Shown here: positions 36,319 to 44,852 of the stretch, piece by piece | Layout of the letters: every line of letters starts with the position of its first letter | How positions within the stretch are numbered: position 1 is the stretch's first letter | Origin: Gemmatimonadota bacterium | Lineage (GTDB): Bacteria > Latescibacterota > UBA2968 > UBA8231 | Assembly: GCA_018660835.1 (NCBI GenBank) | Contig: JABJJN010000056.1 | Span: forward strand, 1-64,000 | Reading direction: 5' to 3' | DNA: 64,000 nt | Notes under the pieces: generated by a model | The model's input: the letters and a program-made list of their open reading frames with translations, nothing else | Told to the model about the DNA's origin: nothing | The model's database searches: none | Made by a program: the position numbers and the translations under genes

Positions 36319-36681
36319 CTAGTCGGCGATAATGCGGCGAACAACCGGGGCAGAGGAGTCAACGCCCCAGCTTCCCGATTCTCCGTCATCGTCCAGATCT
36401 GCGTGGACGACGACGCGAAACCCCTCAGCTTCCACACGTGCTTCCCAGCGATAGAGTTCGACCCAGGGCAGGTAGTCGCGATAGGCGTCGTCATCGGGAT
36501 GGAAATACGTTCCGTGGCGGCGGAAGTGAGTTGCCTGCAGATAGTATAACTGCTCGAGCCCCGCTTCCAGCTGAATCTCCGCCTTGTCGGCGGGCGTCAC
36601 CCTTGAGAAATGCAGGATACCGATGGCCAGCGAAATGAACACGAGGAGGGCGATTTCCACCCATGTGATCGTGTGACGCAA
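36319..36681 (-). CDS. Small pilin-like membrane protein
   Basis: Protein of 120 residues with one N-terminal hydrophobic helix (TWVEIALLVFISLAIGIL) and a soluble domain rich in acidic and aromatic residues, YYLQATHFRRHGTYF and HADLDDDGESGSWGVDSSAP. The glutamate five residues into the hydrophobic helix and the long amphipathic helix resemble type IV pilins and pseudopilins, but the glycine of the prepilin peptidase site is missing (Thr instead). It is therefore pilin-like at best. It lies 33 nt after the lipoprotein gene on the same strand and upstream of the receiver-FKBP gene, hinting that the chemosensory system controls pili rather than flagella. Confidence 0.6.
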   Translation of the reverse strand: MRHTITWVEIALLVFISLAIGILHFSRVTPADKAEIQLEAGLEQLYYLQATHFRRHGTYFHPDDDAYRDYLPWVELYRWEARVEAEGFRVVVHADLDDDGESGSWGVDSSAPVVRRIIAD

Positions 36682-36713
36682 TCTGCCTGTATTCTCCGGG
36701 AAAGCCGAAAATT

Positions 36714-38351
36714 CTAGTGAATGTGCAGGTCCGCACGAATCGTCGTTGATGGCCGCAGATCGACGGACCCGAGCCAGCCGAATGGTTCGGCGACTCGGAA
36801 TGGATGGACCGCGCCGGGGTCGTGCTGAGAATCGCCATCTATGTCGGCGAAGCCATACACTTGGTATTCGCCAAAGGGCAATCCCGACAGGGCTGTATCC
36901 AGGTCCTCCAACTCAAAAAGATACCGCCGATCCGATGTAGTGGCGACGACTCTGACGCTGCTTGGATCGATCGTGGCTTCCAGGGACATCGCCACTTCCA
37001 GAGACGGACGATCTTCTGTTGCGAGGACCTCGAGCTCTACTTGTACTGGTTCTGTTGGTGTATTGCCGGCCAGGTCCGCAACCTGTGACCAGGCACCACG
37101 CATCCTGACTTGCCCTTCTGGCAGCGGATCGGTCAGGGCATAGACCAGGTGCAGCGGCCCCCGCCATTGCCAGTGCCCCGAGAACACCTGCGTCGAATCA
37201 TCGGCTTGCCAAAACGAATCCGCGGGCAAAGTTGCCGCCATCGCCTCGTCGAAGGTAAATACCAGTTCGTCGACATGGATCGCCGCGGGACCAGGGATGT
37301 TGTGCACGAGATTCGGTGCACGTGAATCAACACGACTCGATCCACGAAACTCGTCGACGTCGCCTATTACATGAGGCGCAGCAGCCCGGCCAGCGACACG
37401 AATCACTGGCCGGTAGGACTGGTCGGCAGATTGTTCCTCGGTTTGCACGTAGACGCGCTGAAGATCTGTCGCGCCTGAATAGATCGACTCCACCCTGAGA
37501 TTCTCAATCTCGACGCGCACACTGTCCACCTCGACAGGTGCTTCAAAAACCAGCAGCAACCTGTGCCGGGTCAGGGCTGTGAGACGCTCGAGCCGCGGCG
37601 CCCATGGAGCCGGGACCAGGTGGAGATCCCCGGCAACAGTCGAGTCGACACTCGTGACCTCGATATCCGTTGCAGCCAGTCCTCGTGCCTCACGCTCTCC
37701 CAGGGTGCGATCGCGGTCCTCATCTACATATGCCAACAGTCGATAGCTCGTGGGCGCAAGGCGCTCAAAACGAAATCTGCCATCGCTCCCAGATTGTGTC
37801 ACATAGGCAGGTGCATCGGTGCCGACGATCCCATCAAAATTCTCAAGGTCATAGGCCCAGACGCTCACTCCCCGCTGTGGCCCCTCAACGCTCACGACTC
37901 GCCCCACCATCGTTCCCTGATCAAGGGATGTGCCTGTAGAAAAAGCGAATTGGTGTGATGCTTCCATGCGATTTCCACGTCGATCCTTGGCATCCGTGCC
38001 GATGGTGATGACGTAGGTCCGGTCGGCAGCCAGCCCCCCTTCGACCCAGAGCTTCAATCTCGTCGGACCGTCCCAGGTCACCTCGACGGACGTTGCCGGG
38101 GCAATGTAAACGGCATTTTCCGTCGTTCGACGGTCCATAGGTTCATTGAATTCAATCGTAAGTGGCGTGTCTTGGGCGACCCCTGTCCGATCTGCCACAG
38201 GCACCGTCGAAAGGATCCGTGGAGGATACTTGTCGACAGGTCCTCCCTTGGGGGCAGCGACCTTGGCGCAACTGCACAGACCTACCACCAACAGGGCAAG
38301 TGAGAGCCGTCGAGCCACGCGTATATCACGGATTTGTGAACTCCTAGTCAT
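36714..38351 (-). CDS. Ig-like domain lipoprotein
   Basis: Probable outer-membrane lipoprotein of 545 residues. The N-terminus RRLSLALLVVGLCSCAKVAAP is a signal peptide with a lipobox-like cysteine. Next comes an SbsA/Big-5-type Ig-like domain (PPRILSTVPVADRTGVAQDTPLTIEFNEPMD, ending FAFSTGT), then a carboxypeptidase-regulatory-like fold (GRVVSVEGPQRGVSVWAYDL...GRFRFERLAPTSYRLLAYVDEDRD) and further beta-rich segments to the end. Proteins of this make-up are common in the FCB group and are probably structural or envelope-associated. Its start overlaps the degenerate recombinase stop by 8 nt. Confidence 0.82.
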   Translation of the reverse strand: MTRSSQIRDIRVARRLSLALLVVGLCSCAKVAAPKGGPVDKYPPRILSTVPVADRTGVAQDTPLTIEFNEPMDRRTTENAVYIAPATSVEVTWDGPTRLKLWVEGGLAADRTYVITIGTDAKDRRGNRMEASHQFAFSTGTSLDQGTMVGRVVSVEGPQRGVSVWAYDLENFDGIVGTDAPAYVTQSGSDGRFRFERLAPTSYRLLAYVDEDRDRTLGEREARGLAATDIEVTSVDSTVAGDLHLVPAPWAPRLERLTALTRHRLLLVFEAPVEVDSVRVEIENLRVESIYSGATDLQRVYVQTEEQSADQSYRPVIRVAGRAAAPHVIGDVDEFRGSSRVDSRAPNLVHNIPGPAAIHVDELVFTFDEAMAATLPADSFWQADDSTQVFSGHWQWRGPLHLVYALTDPLPEGQVRMRGAWSQVADLAGNTPTEPVQVELEVLATEDRPSLEVAMSLEATIDPSSVRVVATTSDRRYLFELEDLDTALSGLPFGEYQVYGFADIDGDSQHDPGAVHPFRVAEPFGWLGSVDLRPSTTIRADLHIH

Positions 38352-39480
38352 CTACACCGTCTTCTGCGTCAGCCAGTCGAGACCGCGGATGCGCCTGGTC
38401 ATAGCGACGCTGAACATCCTCCAGGTTCATCGACGCCGGCGTCGGTGCGCGACTCTTTCCCATGAGAATTCCGACGCCTGCCGCATCGGCGCCGGCATCC
38501 AGCAAGTGCTGTGCAAAGGCACTGCGCAAGGCGGTCGCACCACGCCTTGATCGCTCACCAGGAGACGTGACCGGATCACTTCCTTCGAGACGGCGAACAT
38601 AACGCTCAATGACATTTTGTGCCGTTCGGGGGCGAAGCCGACCACCACGATTGCTGACGAACAAAACGCCAGCCTCCACCCGCTGGATATTCAGTTGGCT
38701 CAGTTTCTGCGCTCGTGAGGCGAGATAACGTGTCATAACTTTTGTTGTCTGGCGCCCGAGAGGCACAACCCGCCGCCGCCCCCCCTCAATCTTCAATTCG
38801 GCTCCCGTGACATCTACGTCAGCGACGCGCAGCGCCAAGAGCTCTTCCAGGCGCAACCCACATCCGTAGAGAAGCTCCATCAAGGCCAGATCTCGATTAC
38901 CAGAAAAGGACGTTCGTGAGGGCAGTCGCAGCAGCGCTCGAACCTGCCCTGCCGACAGACCCATGACCGGTTGTGCAGAACGCGGGGGTCGCAGACCGCG
39001 AACCGGCGCTCCATCGCTCAGGCCAGTCGCGTGGAAGAATGCGAAGAGTGCGCGTATCGAAGTGAGTTTGCGGGCAATGGTCCGGGGGCGAATCCCTGTG
39101 GTATGAAGGTGGTCGAGAAAATCCGCCAGCACATTGTGCTCGACAGTACCAATGCAGGGGCCGGCAATTCGGGTGTGCAGGAAACGGCAAAGTTGGCGTA
39201 GATCCGATATATACGCCTGTCGAGTTCGGCGTGACATGGGTTCATGCTGATTGAGATGATGTACAAAAGCGTCCACTCCCGACTCGACTGCTGAGAGCGA
39301 ACTCAACTTCGCGCGCCCTTCGCCCACACGTCCTCCCGTCGACTCAGAAGCAATTGGAGCGGCCCCACCGCCGGCCCTGCGGACCGACGCCGACAGGCAC
39401 TCAGGTGAGTCCGCTCGTGTTGGCTGCAATGTATCACCGGCCCTGGTGATTCGCAAAGAACGATCCACGTAGTGAGCCAT
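38344..39480 (-). CDS. XerC/XerD-like tyrosine recombinase, catalytically degenerate
   Basis: The product has the SAM-like core-binding domain (VDAFVHHLNQHEPMSRRTRQAY) and a catalytic domain that aligns with XerD to its end. R-I in GCGLRLEEL and R-II in TALRSAFAQHLL remain. The lysine in the beta-hairpin is replaced (EGGRRRVVPLG for GKGNKERLVPLG), the H of HxLR is Thr, the GHS histidine is Lys (LMGKSR), and the Tyr position of QIYTHV is Met (ASMNLEDV). Cleavage by the usual mechanism is unlikely. Starts at 39480 (ATG with AGGA) or at the GTG 39327 (GGGAGGA upstream) are both possible; the latter gives a more typical 327 residues. Confidence 0.8.
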   Translation of the reverse strand: MAHYVDRSLRITRAGDTLQPTRADSPECLSASVRRAGGGAAPIASESTGGRVGEGRAKLSSLSAVESGVDAFVHHLNQHEPMSRRTRQAYISDLRQLCRFLHTRIAGPCIGTVEHNVLADFLDHLHTTGIRPRTIARKLTSIRALFAFFHATGLSDGAPVRGLRPPRSAQPVMGLSAGQVRALLRLPSRTSFSGNRDLALMELLYGCGLRLEELLALRVADVDVTGAELKIEGGRRRVVPLGRQTTKVMTRYLASRAQKLSQLNIQRVEAGVLFVSNRGGRLRPRTAQNVIERYVRRLEGSDPVTSPGERSRRGATALRSAFAQHLLDAGADAAGVGILMGKSRAPTPASMNLEDVQRRYDQAHPRSRLADAEDGVDD

Positions 39481-39548
39481 GTCATCCTGATGCCTTGACA
39501 CTCCCTGAGACCATCCGTTTCATAGTTTGCAGAAGTGATGAGTTCGCA

Positions 39549-40346
39549 GTGATTCCCTTGACTGATGGTAGACCATTGATCGCAAAACGCTCGCCCGACG
39601 AGATCGCGGCGATACGTGCAGCATGTCAAATCGTCAGCCTCGTGCACAGCGCCCTTGCCCGACATATTGCACCAGGTGTATCAACGGCAACTCTTGATGA
39701 ACTGGCGGAGGAAACCATCCTCGCGCACAGTGCGACGCCTGCATTCAAGGGGTATCATGGATTTCCAGCGTCAATTTGTGCCTCTATCAACGCCGAGGCA
39801 GTTCATGGCTTCCCGCGTCCCGCGCCTCTGCAGGAAGGGGACGTGCTCTGCGTTGATGTCGGCGTAAAACTCGACGGCTGGTTTGGCGATGGCGCTTTCA
39901 CGCTGGCCGTAGGCAGCCTGGCACCGGACGTCGATCGTTTACTGCGCGCCACAGAGCGAGCCCTTGATGCTGGCGTGCGTGCCGCGGTGCCTGGAGGTCG
40001 TCTATCTGACATCTCTCATGCCGTAGAGACGGTCGCCATCGAGGCAGGTGTTGCCGTCATTCAGGAATACGGTGGCCATGGAATTGGCCGTGAATTGCAC
40101 GAGGAGCCACATATTCCGAATCATGGGGCGCCTGGGCGGGGGCCACGTCTGCAGGCAGGACAGGTGATCGCCATCGAGCCGATCTTCAGTCTTGGTTCAC
40201 CTGAGGTTGTCGTCGATGACGATGGCTGGACAACGCGTACCAAAGATGGCAGTGCGGCAGCTCATTTCGAACATACCGTCGCCATCACGGCAGAGGGACC
40301 GCAGATGCTGACGCAACCACGGACTGCAGCCATTGGTACAGACTAA
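39549..40346 (+). CDS. map: Type I methionine aminopeptidase
   Basis: Removes N-terminal methionine from new proteins. The pita-bread fold motifs are in order: KRSPDEIAAIRAAC, GYHGFPASICASINAEAVHGFP, the first metal aspartate in CVDVGVKLDGWFGDGAF, the histidine in GHGIGRELHEEPHIPN, glutamates in IAIEPIF and FEHTVAI. The protein is about 265 residues from the GTG at 39549. An in-frame TTG at 39495 would overlap the divergent recombinase start and adds 18 unlike residues. A beta-lactamase-fold gene follows after 12 nt. Confidence 0.93.
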   Translation: MIPLTDGRPLIAKRSPDEIAAIRAACQIVSLVHSALARHIAPGVSTATLDELAEETILAHSATPAFKGYHGFPASICASINAEAVHGFPRPAPLQEGDVLCVDVGVKLDGWFGDGAFTLAVGSLAPDVDRLLRATERALDAGVRAAVPGGRLSDISHAVETVAIEAGVAVIQEYGGHGIGRELHEEPHIPNHGAPGRGPRLQAGQVIAIEPIFSLGSPEVVVDDDGWTTRTKDGSAAAHFEHTVAITAEGPQMLTQPRTAAIGTD

Positions 40347-40358
40347 GGTGACTCAGGC

Positions 40359-41117
40359 TTGAGAGTCACCTTTCTCGGCACCGGCACATCCGTCGGCGTC
40401 CCTCGGATCGGTTGTGATTGTCCCGTCTGTACATCGGGCAATCCACGCAACAAGCGGCTACGATGCTCCGTGCATCTGGAGTATCTCGAACGATCGATCC
40501 TCATCGACACCACACCCGATCTACGTCTGCAGGCTCTGCGCAACGATGTGCGCAACCTCGATGGTGTGCTTTTTACACATTCGCACGCCGATCATCTGCA
40601 CGGCCTCGATGACGTTCGCGCTTTCTGTTTTGAACGGGAGGAGCCACTTCCCGTCTATGGCGACAGGCCTACCCTCGAGCGCATCCAGCACGTCTTCGAC
40701 TATGCATTTGATTCCGCCTGGGCAGAAGCTGTTCCTCGTCTGTCACTTAACTATGTCGACGGTGAGTTCGACCTATTTGGTCTGCAGATTCAGCCGGTTC
40801 CGGTTCTCCATGGCCGCTTACCAGTCCTTGCCTATCGCGTTGGCAGATTCGCCTATGTAACGGATTGTAGTTCGATTTCCGCAGAGTCAATGCAGAAGCT
40901 ACGCGGTCTCGATACGCTGGTTCTTGGCGCTTTGCGTCATAGAGAGCATCCGACTCACTTCAATGTCGATCAGGCGATTGAGATGGTGGAAGAATTAAGA
41001 CCACGGCAGGCATTCTTCACCCACATCGCGCACGATCTCGAACACGAAGAGACCAACGACTACCTGCCAGAGAACATCCAACTCGCCTACGACGGCTTGA
41101 GGCTGGAAATCACCTGA
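40359..41117 (+). CDS. MBL-fold metallohydrolase (PhnP-like)
   Basis: Metallo-beta-lactamase-fold hydrolase of 252 residues. The opening VTFLGTGTSVGVPRIGCDCPVC, with cysteines after it, and the metal motif THSHADHLHG fit the PhnP/phosphodiesterase group; further ligands are H in VLHG, D in VTDCSS and the late H in FTHIAHDLEHE. Such enzymes cleave cyclic phosphodiesters or lipoyl/RNA-type substrates. It starts at a TTG 12 nt after map, and lies head-to-tail with a shared terminator before the nrdJ gene coming from the other strand. Confidence 0.85.
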   Translation: MRVTFLGTGTSVGVPRIGCDCPVCTSGNPRNKRLRCSVHLEYLERSILIDTTPDLRLQALRNDVRNLDGVLFTHSHADHLHGLDDVRAFCFEREEPLPVYGDRPTLERIQHVFDYAFDSAWAEAVPRLSLNYVDGEFDLFGLQIQPVPVLHGRLPVLAYRVGRFAYVTDCSSISAESMQKLRGLDTLVLGALRHREHPTHFNVDQAIEMVEELRPRQAFFTHIAHDLEHEETNDYLPENIQLAYDGLRLEIT

Positions 41118-41162
41118 GAATCGCGGTTTGTGAGCCCCGTCTGTGGCTGTCCCGAAAATGAG

Positions 41163-41199
41163 AAAGGCGCCGTCACCCTCTCGGGAAACGGCGCCTTTT
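41163..41199. terminator. Bidirectional intrinsic terminator
   Basis: AAAGGCGCCGT (41163-41173) and ACGGCGCCTTT (41188-41198) form an 11-bp stem with an A-run on one side and a T-run on the other. It would end both map-MBL transcription (plus) and nrdJ transcription (minus). Confidence 0.85.
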
Positions 41200-41279
41200 C
41201 TGTTGTAAAAATCGGGAGCTACCGAGTCTGATTCAGCAATCTTGCAGTAGACTCATATTCCCACAGCGGGTAACTCAGA

Positions 41280-43670
41280 TCAGCACTTCGACCAGCCACA
41301 GTGCTTGCAGGTCAGGCAACTGCCCTCGTGAGCGACAGTCGAACCGCATTCAGGACATGTGACAAGAGTCTTCGAACCACCAGCAACCGCAGCACCACCA
41401 CCGGCGTCAGCGGCGACAGCCAGCGTCGGCTCTGCCGACACGTCGTGAGCCGGCAACTGGCCATTGCTTCGACGCTGCAGATAACGTTCGAGAGCGCGGC
41501 CGATCGCATCCGGTGCAGAAAGGATCAGCTCTCCCGCTTCCCATACCGGTGAAGGTCCAGAAATCCCCTTCAGCATGTCGACGATTTCTTGCGGATCGAT
41601 GCCTGCGCGCAAAGCCAGCGACATGAGGCGACTGATTGCCTCCGACTGGGCTGCCGCATTGCCACCCGCCTTGCCGATGGTACTGAAGACTTCACACAGA
41701 CCATGTTCGTCTTCGTTGATCGTGACGTAGATCTTGCCCTCACCGGTGTTGATCCGCTCCGTGACACCTGTTGTCACCGAAGGCCGGGGGCGCATCTGAC
41801 GACCGGTCTGCGCTTCGACCTCGGCGGCGGTCTCGGCTTTCTTGCTGGCATCATCATCCGTCTGCAGGATGCCTTCACGGCTCCCTTCTCGATAGACGGT
41901 CACGCCCTTCAAGCCCTCTTTGTAGGCCGTGATATAGATATCAGCCACCGTCTCTGCCGTCGTTTCCTCCGGCAGATTGATCGTGGATGAGATCGAACTA
42001 TCCGTGTAGCGCTGAATGACACCTTGCATCCTTACGCGGAAGTAGGGATCGATATCGTGCGCCGTACGAACATGATCGGGCAGATCCTCATCGCCACCAT
42101 ACATCTGCTTGACCAGTGGGTGATAAACCTTGTATTCACGGAAACTCTCACCGTCGGCCTGCTTCACTCGGCGCTTGTAGCTGGTGCAGAAAATAGGCTC
42201 TACGCCTGAGGAAGTCTGCGCGACAATCGACCCGGTTCCCACGGGAGGAACGGTAATCAGCGTCGAATTGCGCAACCCATGTTTACGGATGCGATTCTGG
42301 ATGCTCTTGGGCAAGCTCTGGATAAACTTGCTTTGCGACACACCCTCCCAATCGAAGAGCGAAAAGGATCCCTTCTCCTGTGACAGATCAATCGAGGTCT
42401 CATAGGAGTAGTAGCAAATGGTCTGCATCATCTTTTCGACAGCGTCCAGGGCCTCATCGCTGTCGTATCTGAGCCCCATCTTCACCAGAGCATCACCAAG
42501 TCCGGTGATGCCTAGGCCAACACGACGATCAGACTCCACGGCATCCCGAATCTTCGGCAGTGCGTGGCTGTCCATGTTGTAGTCGATGACGTTGTCGAGA
42601 AAACGTGTAGATACGCGTGTCGCCTCGGCGAGATCTTCGTAGTCGAAGGCGCCTGCATCATCAACGAAACTCAGCAGATTCAGATTGCCGAGATTGCACG
42701 CCGTATAGGATGCCAGAGGCTGCTCGCCACATGGATTCGTACTCGTGAGCGGGTTGGCATACTCGACGTTGTGATACTCCTTCATCGTGTCCCAGAAAAT
42801 GATACCGGGCTCAGCACTGGCGTGAGCATTGGCGATCACCTTGTCCCACAGATCGCGAGCCCTCACGGTACGATAGATCTGCCCCCCCCACCGCAAGTCG
42901 AAATCAGTGTCGCCAATGACGGCTTCCATGAATTCGTGCGTAATCAGGACGCTGATGTTGGCGTACTGAACTTTTGTCCGGGTGGAGTCATTCTTGATCG
43001 TGATGAAGTCTTCGATGTCGGGGTGCTCGACGCTGAGAGTCAGCATGAGCGCACCGCGCCGCCCTGCCTGAGACACGGCGTTTGTGCTCTCCGACAGCAG
43101 ATTCATGAAGGCTGTGCAGCCAGGAGACTGATCGACCGTAGCATTGACCGGTGCACCCTTGGGGCGCAGAATCGTCAGATCCGTACCTACGCCGCCGCCG
43201 GTGCGATAGACCATCGCTGATTCTCTCAGGCAGGAATAGATCCCTTCGAGACTGTCTTCTTCGATGGGGATGACGTAGCAGTTGGACAGGGTGGGTCGAC
43301 GCTTGGACTCTTCGCGGCCGGCACCGTGCATGACACGCCCGCCCGGAATGAACTTGTAGTCGATGAGGAGCGAGAAGAACTGGTCATACCAGTATTGCTC
43401 ATCCTCCTCCACAGAGGCCATCGCCCGAGCGATCCGATCCCACATCTGCAGCGGTCCCGTCTCGCCGGGTGCCAGATACTTGCTGCGCAGGACATCGATC
43501 GCCAGATCGTTGTCACCATAGTAGGTGCGGGCGTCGGCGGCACGTTCAAGCACTTCGTCATGTCCATTTCGGCGATATCCCCGACCCTCGAGTTGGGCCA
43601 GAATATCCTCCAGACGATGAACGGTTTCAGGTGCATCTGCAGCTTGCGGATCAGTAGAATGCTCGGACAT
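41280..43670 (-). CDS. nrdJ: Adenosylcobalamin-dependent ribonucleoside-diphosphate reductase (class II)
   Basis: Makes deoxyribonucleotides using B12, so it works without oxygen or diferric cofactor. The 796-residue protein has the catalytic-barrel motifs SNCYVIPIEEDSLEGIY, YRTGGGVGTDL, the central NPCGEQPL and TVPPVGTGSIVAQTSSGVEP, plus a C-terminal zinc-ribbon/redox tail TCPECGSTVAH...CLTCKHCGWSKC. No small subunit follows. Its regulatory region holds a near-consensus promoter, two NrdR-box-like sites and a ~220-nt leader with hairpins. It is the only ribonucleotide reductase in this window. Confidence 0.95.
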   Translation of the reverse strand: MSEHSTDPQAADAPETVHRLEDILAQLEGRGYRRNGHDEVLERAADARTYYGDNDLAIDVLRSKYLAPGETGPLQMWDRIARAMASVEEDEQYWYDQFFSLLIDYKFIPGGRVMHGAGREESKRRPTLSNCYVIPIEEDSLEGIYSCLRESAMVYRTGGGVGTDLTILRPKGAPVNATVDQSPGCTAFMNLLSESTNAVSQAGRRGALMLTLSVEHPDIEDFITIKNDSTRTKVQYANISVLITHEFMEAVIGDTDFDLRWGGQIYRTVRARDLWDKVIANAHASAEPGIIFWDTMKEYHNVEYANPLTSTNPCGEQPLASYTACNLGNLNLLSFVDDAGAFDYEDLAEATRVSTRFLDNVIDYNMDSHALPKIRDAVESDRRVGLGITGLGDALVKMGLRYDSDEALDAVEKMMQTICYYSYETSIDLSQEKGSFSLFDWEGVSQSKFIQSLPKSIQNRIRKHGLRNSTLITVPPVGTGSIVAQTSSGVEPIFCTSYKRRVKQADGESFREYKVYHPLVKQMYGGDEDLPDHVRTAHDIDPYFRVRMQGVIQRYTDSSISSTINLPEETTAETVADIYITAYKEGLKGVTVYREGSREGILQTDDDASKKAETAAEVEAQTGRQMRPRPSVTTGVTERINTGEGKIYVTINEDEHGLCEVFSTIGKAGGNAAAQSEAISRLMSLALRAGIDPQEIVDMLKGISGPSPVWEAGELILSAPDAIGRALERYLQRRSNGQLPAHDVSAEPTLAVAADAGGGAAVAGGSKTLVTCPECGSTVAHEGSCLTCKHCGWSKC

Positions 43671-43681
43671 CAGATACCCTC

Positions 43682-43698
43682 CCTCGCGTCATGCGAGG
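43682..43698 (-). promoter_or_regulatory. Hairpin next to the nrdJ ribosome-binding site
   Basis: CCTCGC and GCGAGG (43682-43687 and 43693-43698) form a 6-bp stem. On the minus strand the stem ends in the GGGAGGG ribosome-binding site of nrdJ, so the hairpin could limit ribosome access. Confidence 0.4.
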
Positions 43699-43700
43699 CC

Positions 43701-43724
43701 AAAAAAAGAAGCCGTCACATCGGC
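43701..43724 (-). promoter_or_regulatory. Attenuator-like hairpin with U-run in the nrdJ leader
   Basis: On the minus strand GCCG (43724-43721) pairs with CGGC (43714-43711) around a 6-nt loop, followed by TTCTTTTTTT. The stem is short, so it may be a weak attenuator about 30 nt before the nrdJ start. No antiterminator partner is obvious to me. Confidence 0.35.
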
Positions 43725-43864
43725 AAACCGGACAAGGGTCGACCAATCGACGGGCTAAGTTATTGAATTGTCTGGGGTTAGTGCGGGGAGAGCAGCTCCA
43801 GCCGCCTCTCTCAACCACAGGATCTAAGGACCCAAAGACCACGCGAACTAAAACCGCGTGAACC

Positions 43865-43911
43865 CACAAGATCTTGTGCTTTTGATTAGCGCAGACCCAA
43901 TATACACGACG
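43865..43911 (-). promoter_or_regulatory. Tandem NrdR-box-like operator of nrdJ
   Basis: CACAAGATCTTGTG at 43865-43878 is a perfect 14-bp palindrome, and a second element containing CAATATACAC covers 43896-43911. Their centres are about 31 bp apart, three helical turns, as is usual for paired NrdR boxes. The second site overlaps the -10 element of nrdJ, and the first lies just downstream of the predicted transcript start, so binding would repress. nrdR itself is the next gene upstream. Confidence 0.6.
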
Positions 43912-43928
43912 CCTTTCAGCACTGTCAA
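43899..43928 (-). promoter_or_regulatory. Sigma70-type promoter of nrdJ
   Basis: On the minus strand: TTGACA (43928-43923), an 18-nt spacer and TATATT (43904-43899). Transcription would start near 43892, giving a leader of about 220 nt. The -10 overlaps an NrdR-box-like element. Confidence 0.7.
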
Positions 43929-43978
43929 GGACTTTGTGCCTTGTATCACAAACTGCTGAAAGACGGCGGGAGAGAACG

Positions 43979-44025
43979 GAAAAAGGGGCCCTGAAGCGCA
44001 CGATTCTGTGCGTAGAAGGACCCCT
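43979..44025 (-). terminator. Terminator of nrdR
   Basis: On the minus strand AGGGGTCCT and AGGGCCCCT pair, with an inner GCACAG/TGCGC stem, followed directly by TTTTTCC. It lies about 65 nt after the nrdR stop and upstream of the nrdJ promoter, separating the two genes transcriptionally. Confidence 0.7.
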
Positions 44026-44087
44026 GTTTCCAGAGCATTTTCAGTGTCAGACGTTACTCAGACGCTCAACATCTCGCCTTGGGGCGG

Positions 44088-44537
44088 CTAATTTGCCATT
44101 TGCTCAAGCTCACGCATGAAATCGCTGCGATCTTTGAACTGGCGATAAACAGATGCGTAACGAACGTAGGCGACATCATTCAATTCCTTCAGCGCCTCCA
44201 TGACAAGCTCACCGATTTGCTTGCTGGGCACTTCTCGCTCCGCAAGATTGCTCAGATCCGATTCGACCTGATCGATAAGCTCTTCCATTCGCTCGGCAGA
44301 GACCGTCGTCTTGTAGCAGGCCAACTCAATCTTCTTCTGCAGCTTGCTTCGATCAAACGGCTCCCTGCTGCCATCGACTTTGATGACAGTCAAAGGTGCG
44401 TGTTCAATGTATTCGTAGGTGGTGAAGCGGTTTACACAATTCGTGCATTCGCGACGACGGCGTATTGCCTGACCGTCCCGACAAGACCGCGAATCAACGA
44501 CCCGATCATCCTGGTGGTTGCAAAAAGGGCAACGCAT
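44088..44537 (-). CDS. nrdR: Transcriptional repressor NrdR
   Basis: ATP/dATP-sensing repressor of ribonucleotide reductase genes, 149 residues as usual. The zinc ribbon has C3, C6, C31 and C34 (MRCPFCNHQD, RRRECTNCVNRFTTYE), followed by an ATP-cone domain beginning VIKVDGSREPFDRSKLQKKI. It sits directly upstream of nrdJ on the same strand, with NrdR-box-like sites between them, so nrdJ is its obvious target. Ends in RELEQMAN. Confidence 0.97.
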   Translation of the reverse strand: MRCPFCNHQDDRVVDSRSCRDGQAIRRRRECTNCVNRFTTYEYIEHAPLTVIKVDGSREPFDRSKLQKKIELACYKTTVSAERMEELIDQVESDLSNLAEREVPSKQIGELVMEALKELNDVAYVRYASVYRQFKDRSDFMRELEQMAN

Positions 44538-44852
44538 TTATCGTACCCGACCTCCGGTAAGGGCCCGCCCACATGCGGACGGTACCAGCCTTCAATGCCA
44601 GGGAGAGAAACCAAGGGAATAAACACGGGACGAGGAGGGGGTAGCTTCGGCGACAGCAGATCTTCTTCAGCCCGCGTGCAGAAGATTCACCAAAAGCTGA
44701 CTTAAGTTAGTGAAAACAGCTAGATATGGCAATACAGGCACCGCAATAAAAGCCTCAGAACGACAACTGGCGCCCATCCCCCTCCCCACAGGGAAGAAAA
44801 CCGGCGCCAGAGTCCTGCGCTGCCGTTGAGCATGGAGCGCCTGCTGGTAGTG
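44538..44852. other. Intergenic region between tonB and nrdR
   Basis: Carries the leader of nrdR and the end of the tonB transcript. Apart from the hairpin at 44767-44810 I found no strong promoter, repeat or small gene in it. Confidence 0.4.
44767..44810 (-). terminator. Possible terminator of the exbB-tonB operon
   Basis: CTGGCGCC (44767-44774) and GGCGCCAG (44803-44810) form an 8-bp perfect stem with a 28-nt loop. The tail on the minus strand is TTGTCGTTCT, only moderately T-rich. It lies 43 nt after the tonB stop. Confidence 0.5.

Noticed and set aside
43671..43890. Cobalamin riboswitch in the nrdJ leader
   Set aside because: No B12-box consensus is visible; only a short hairpin with a U-run and a hairpin at the ribosome-binding site.
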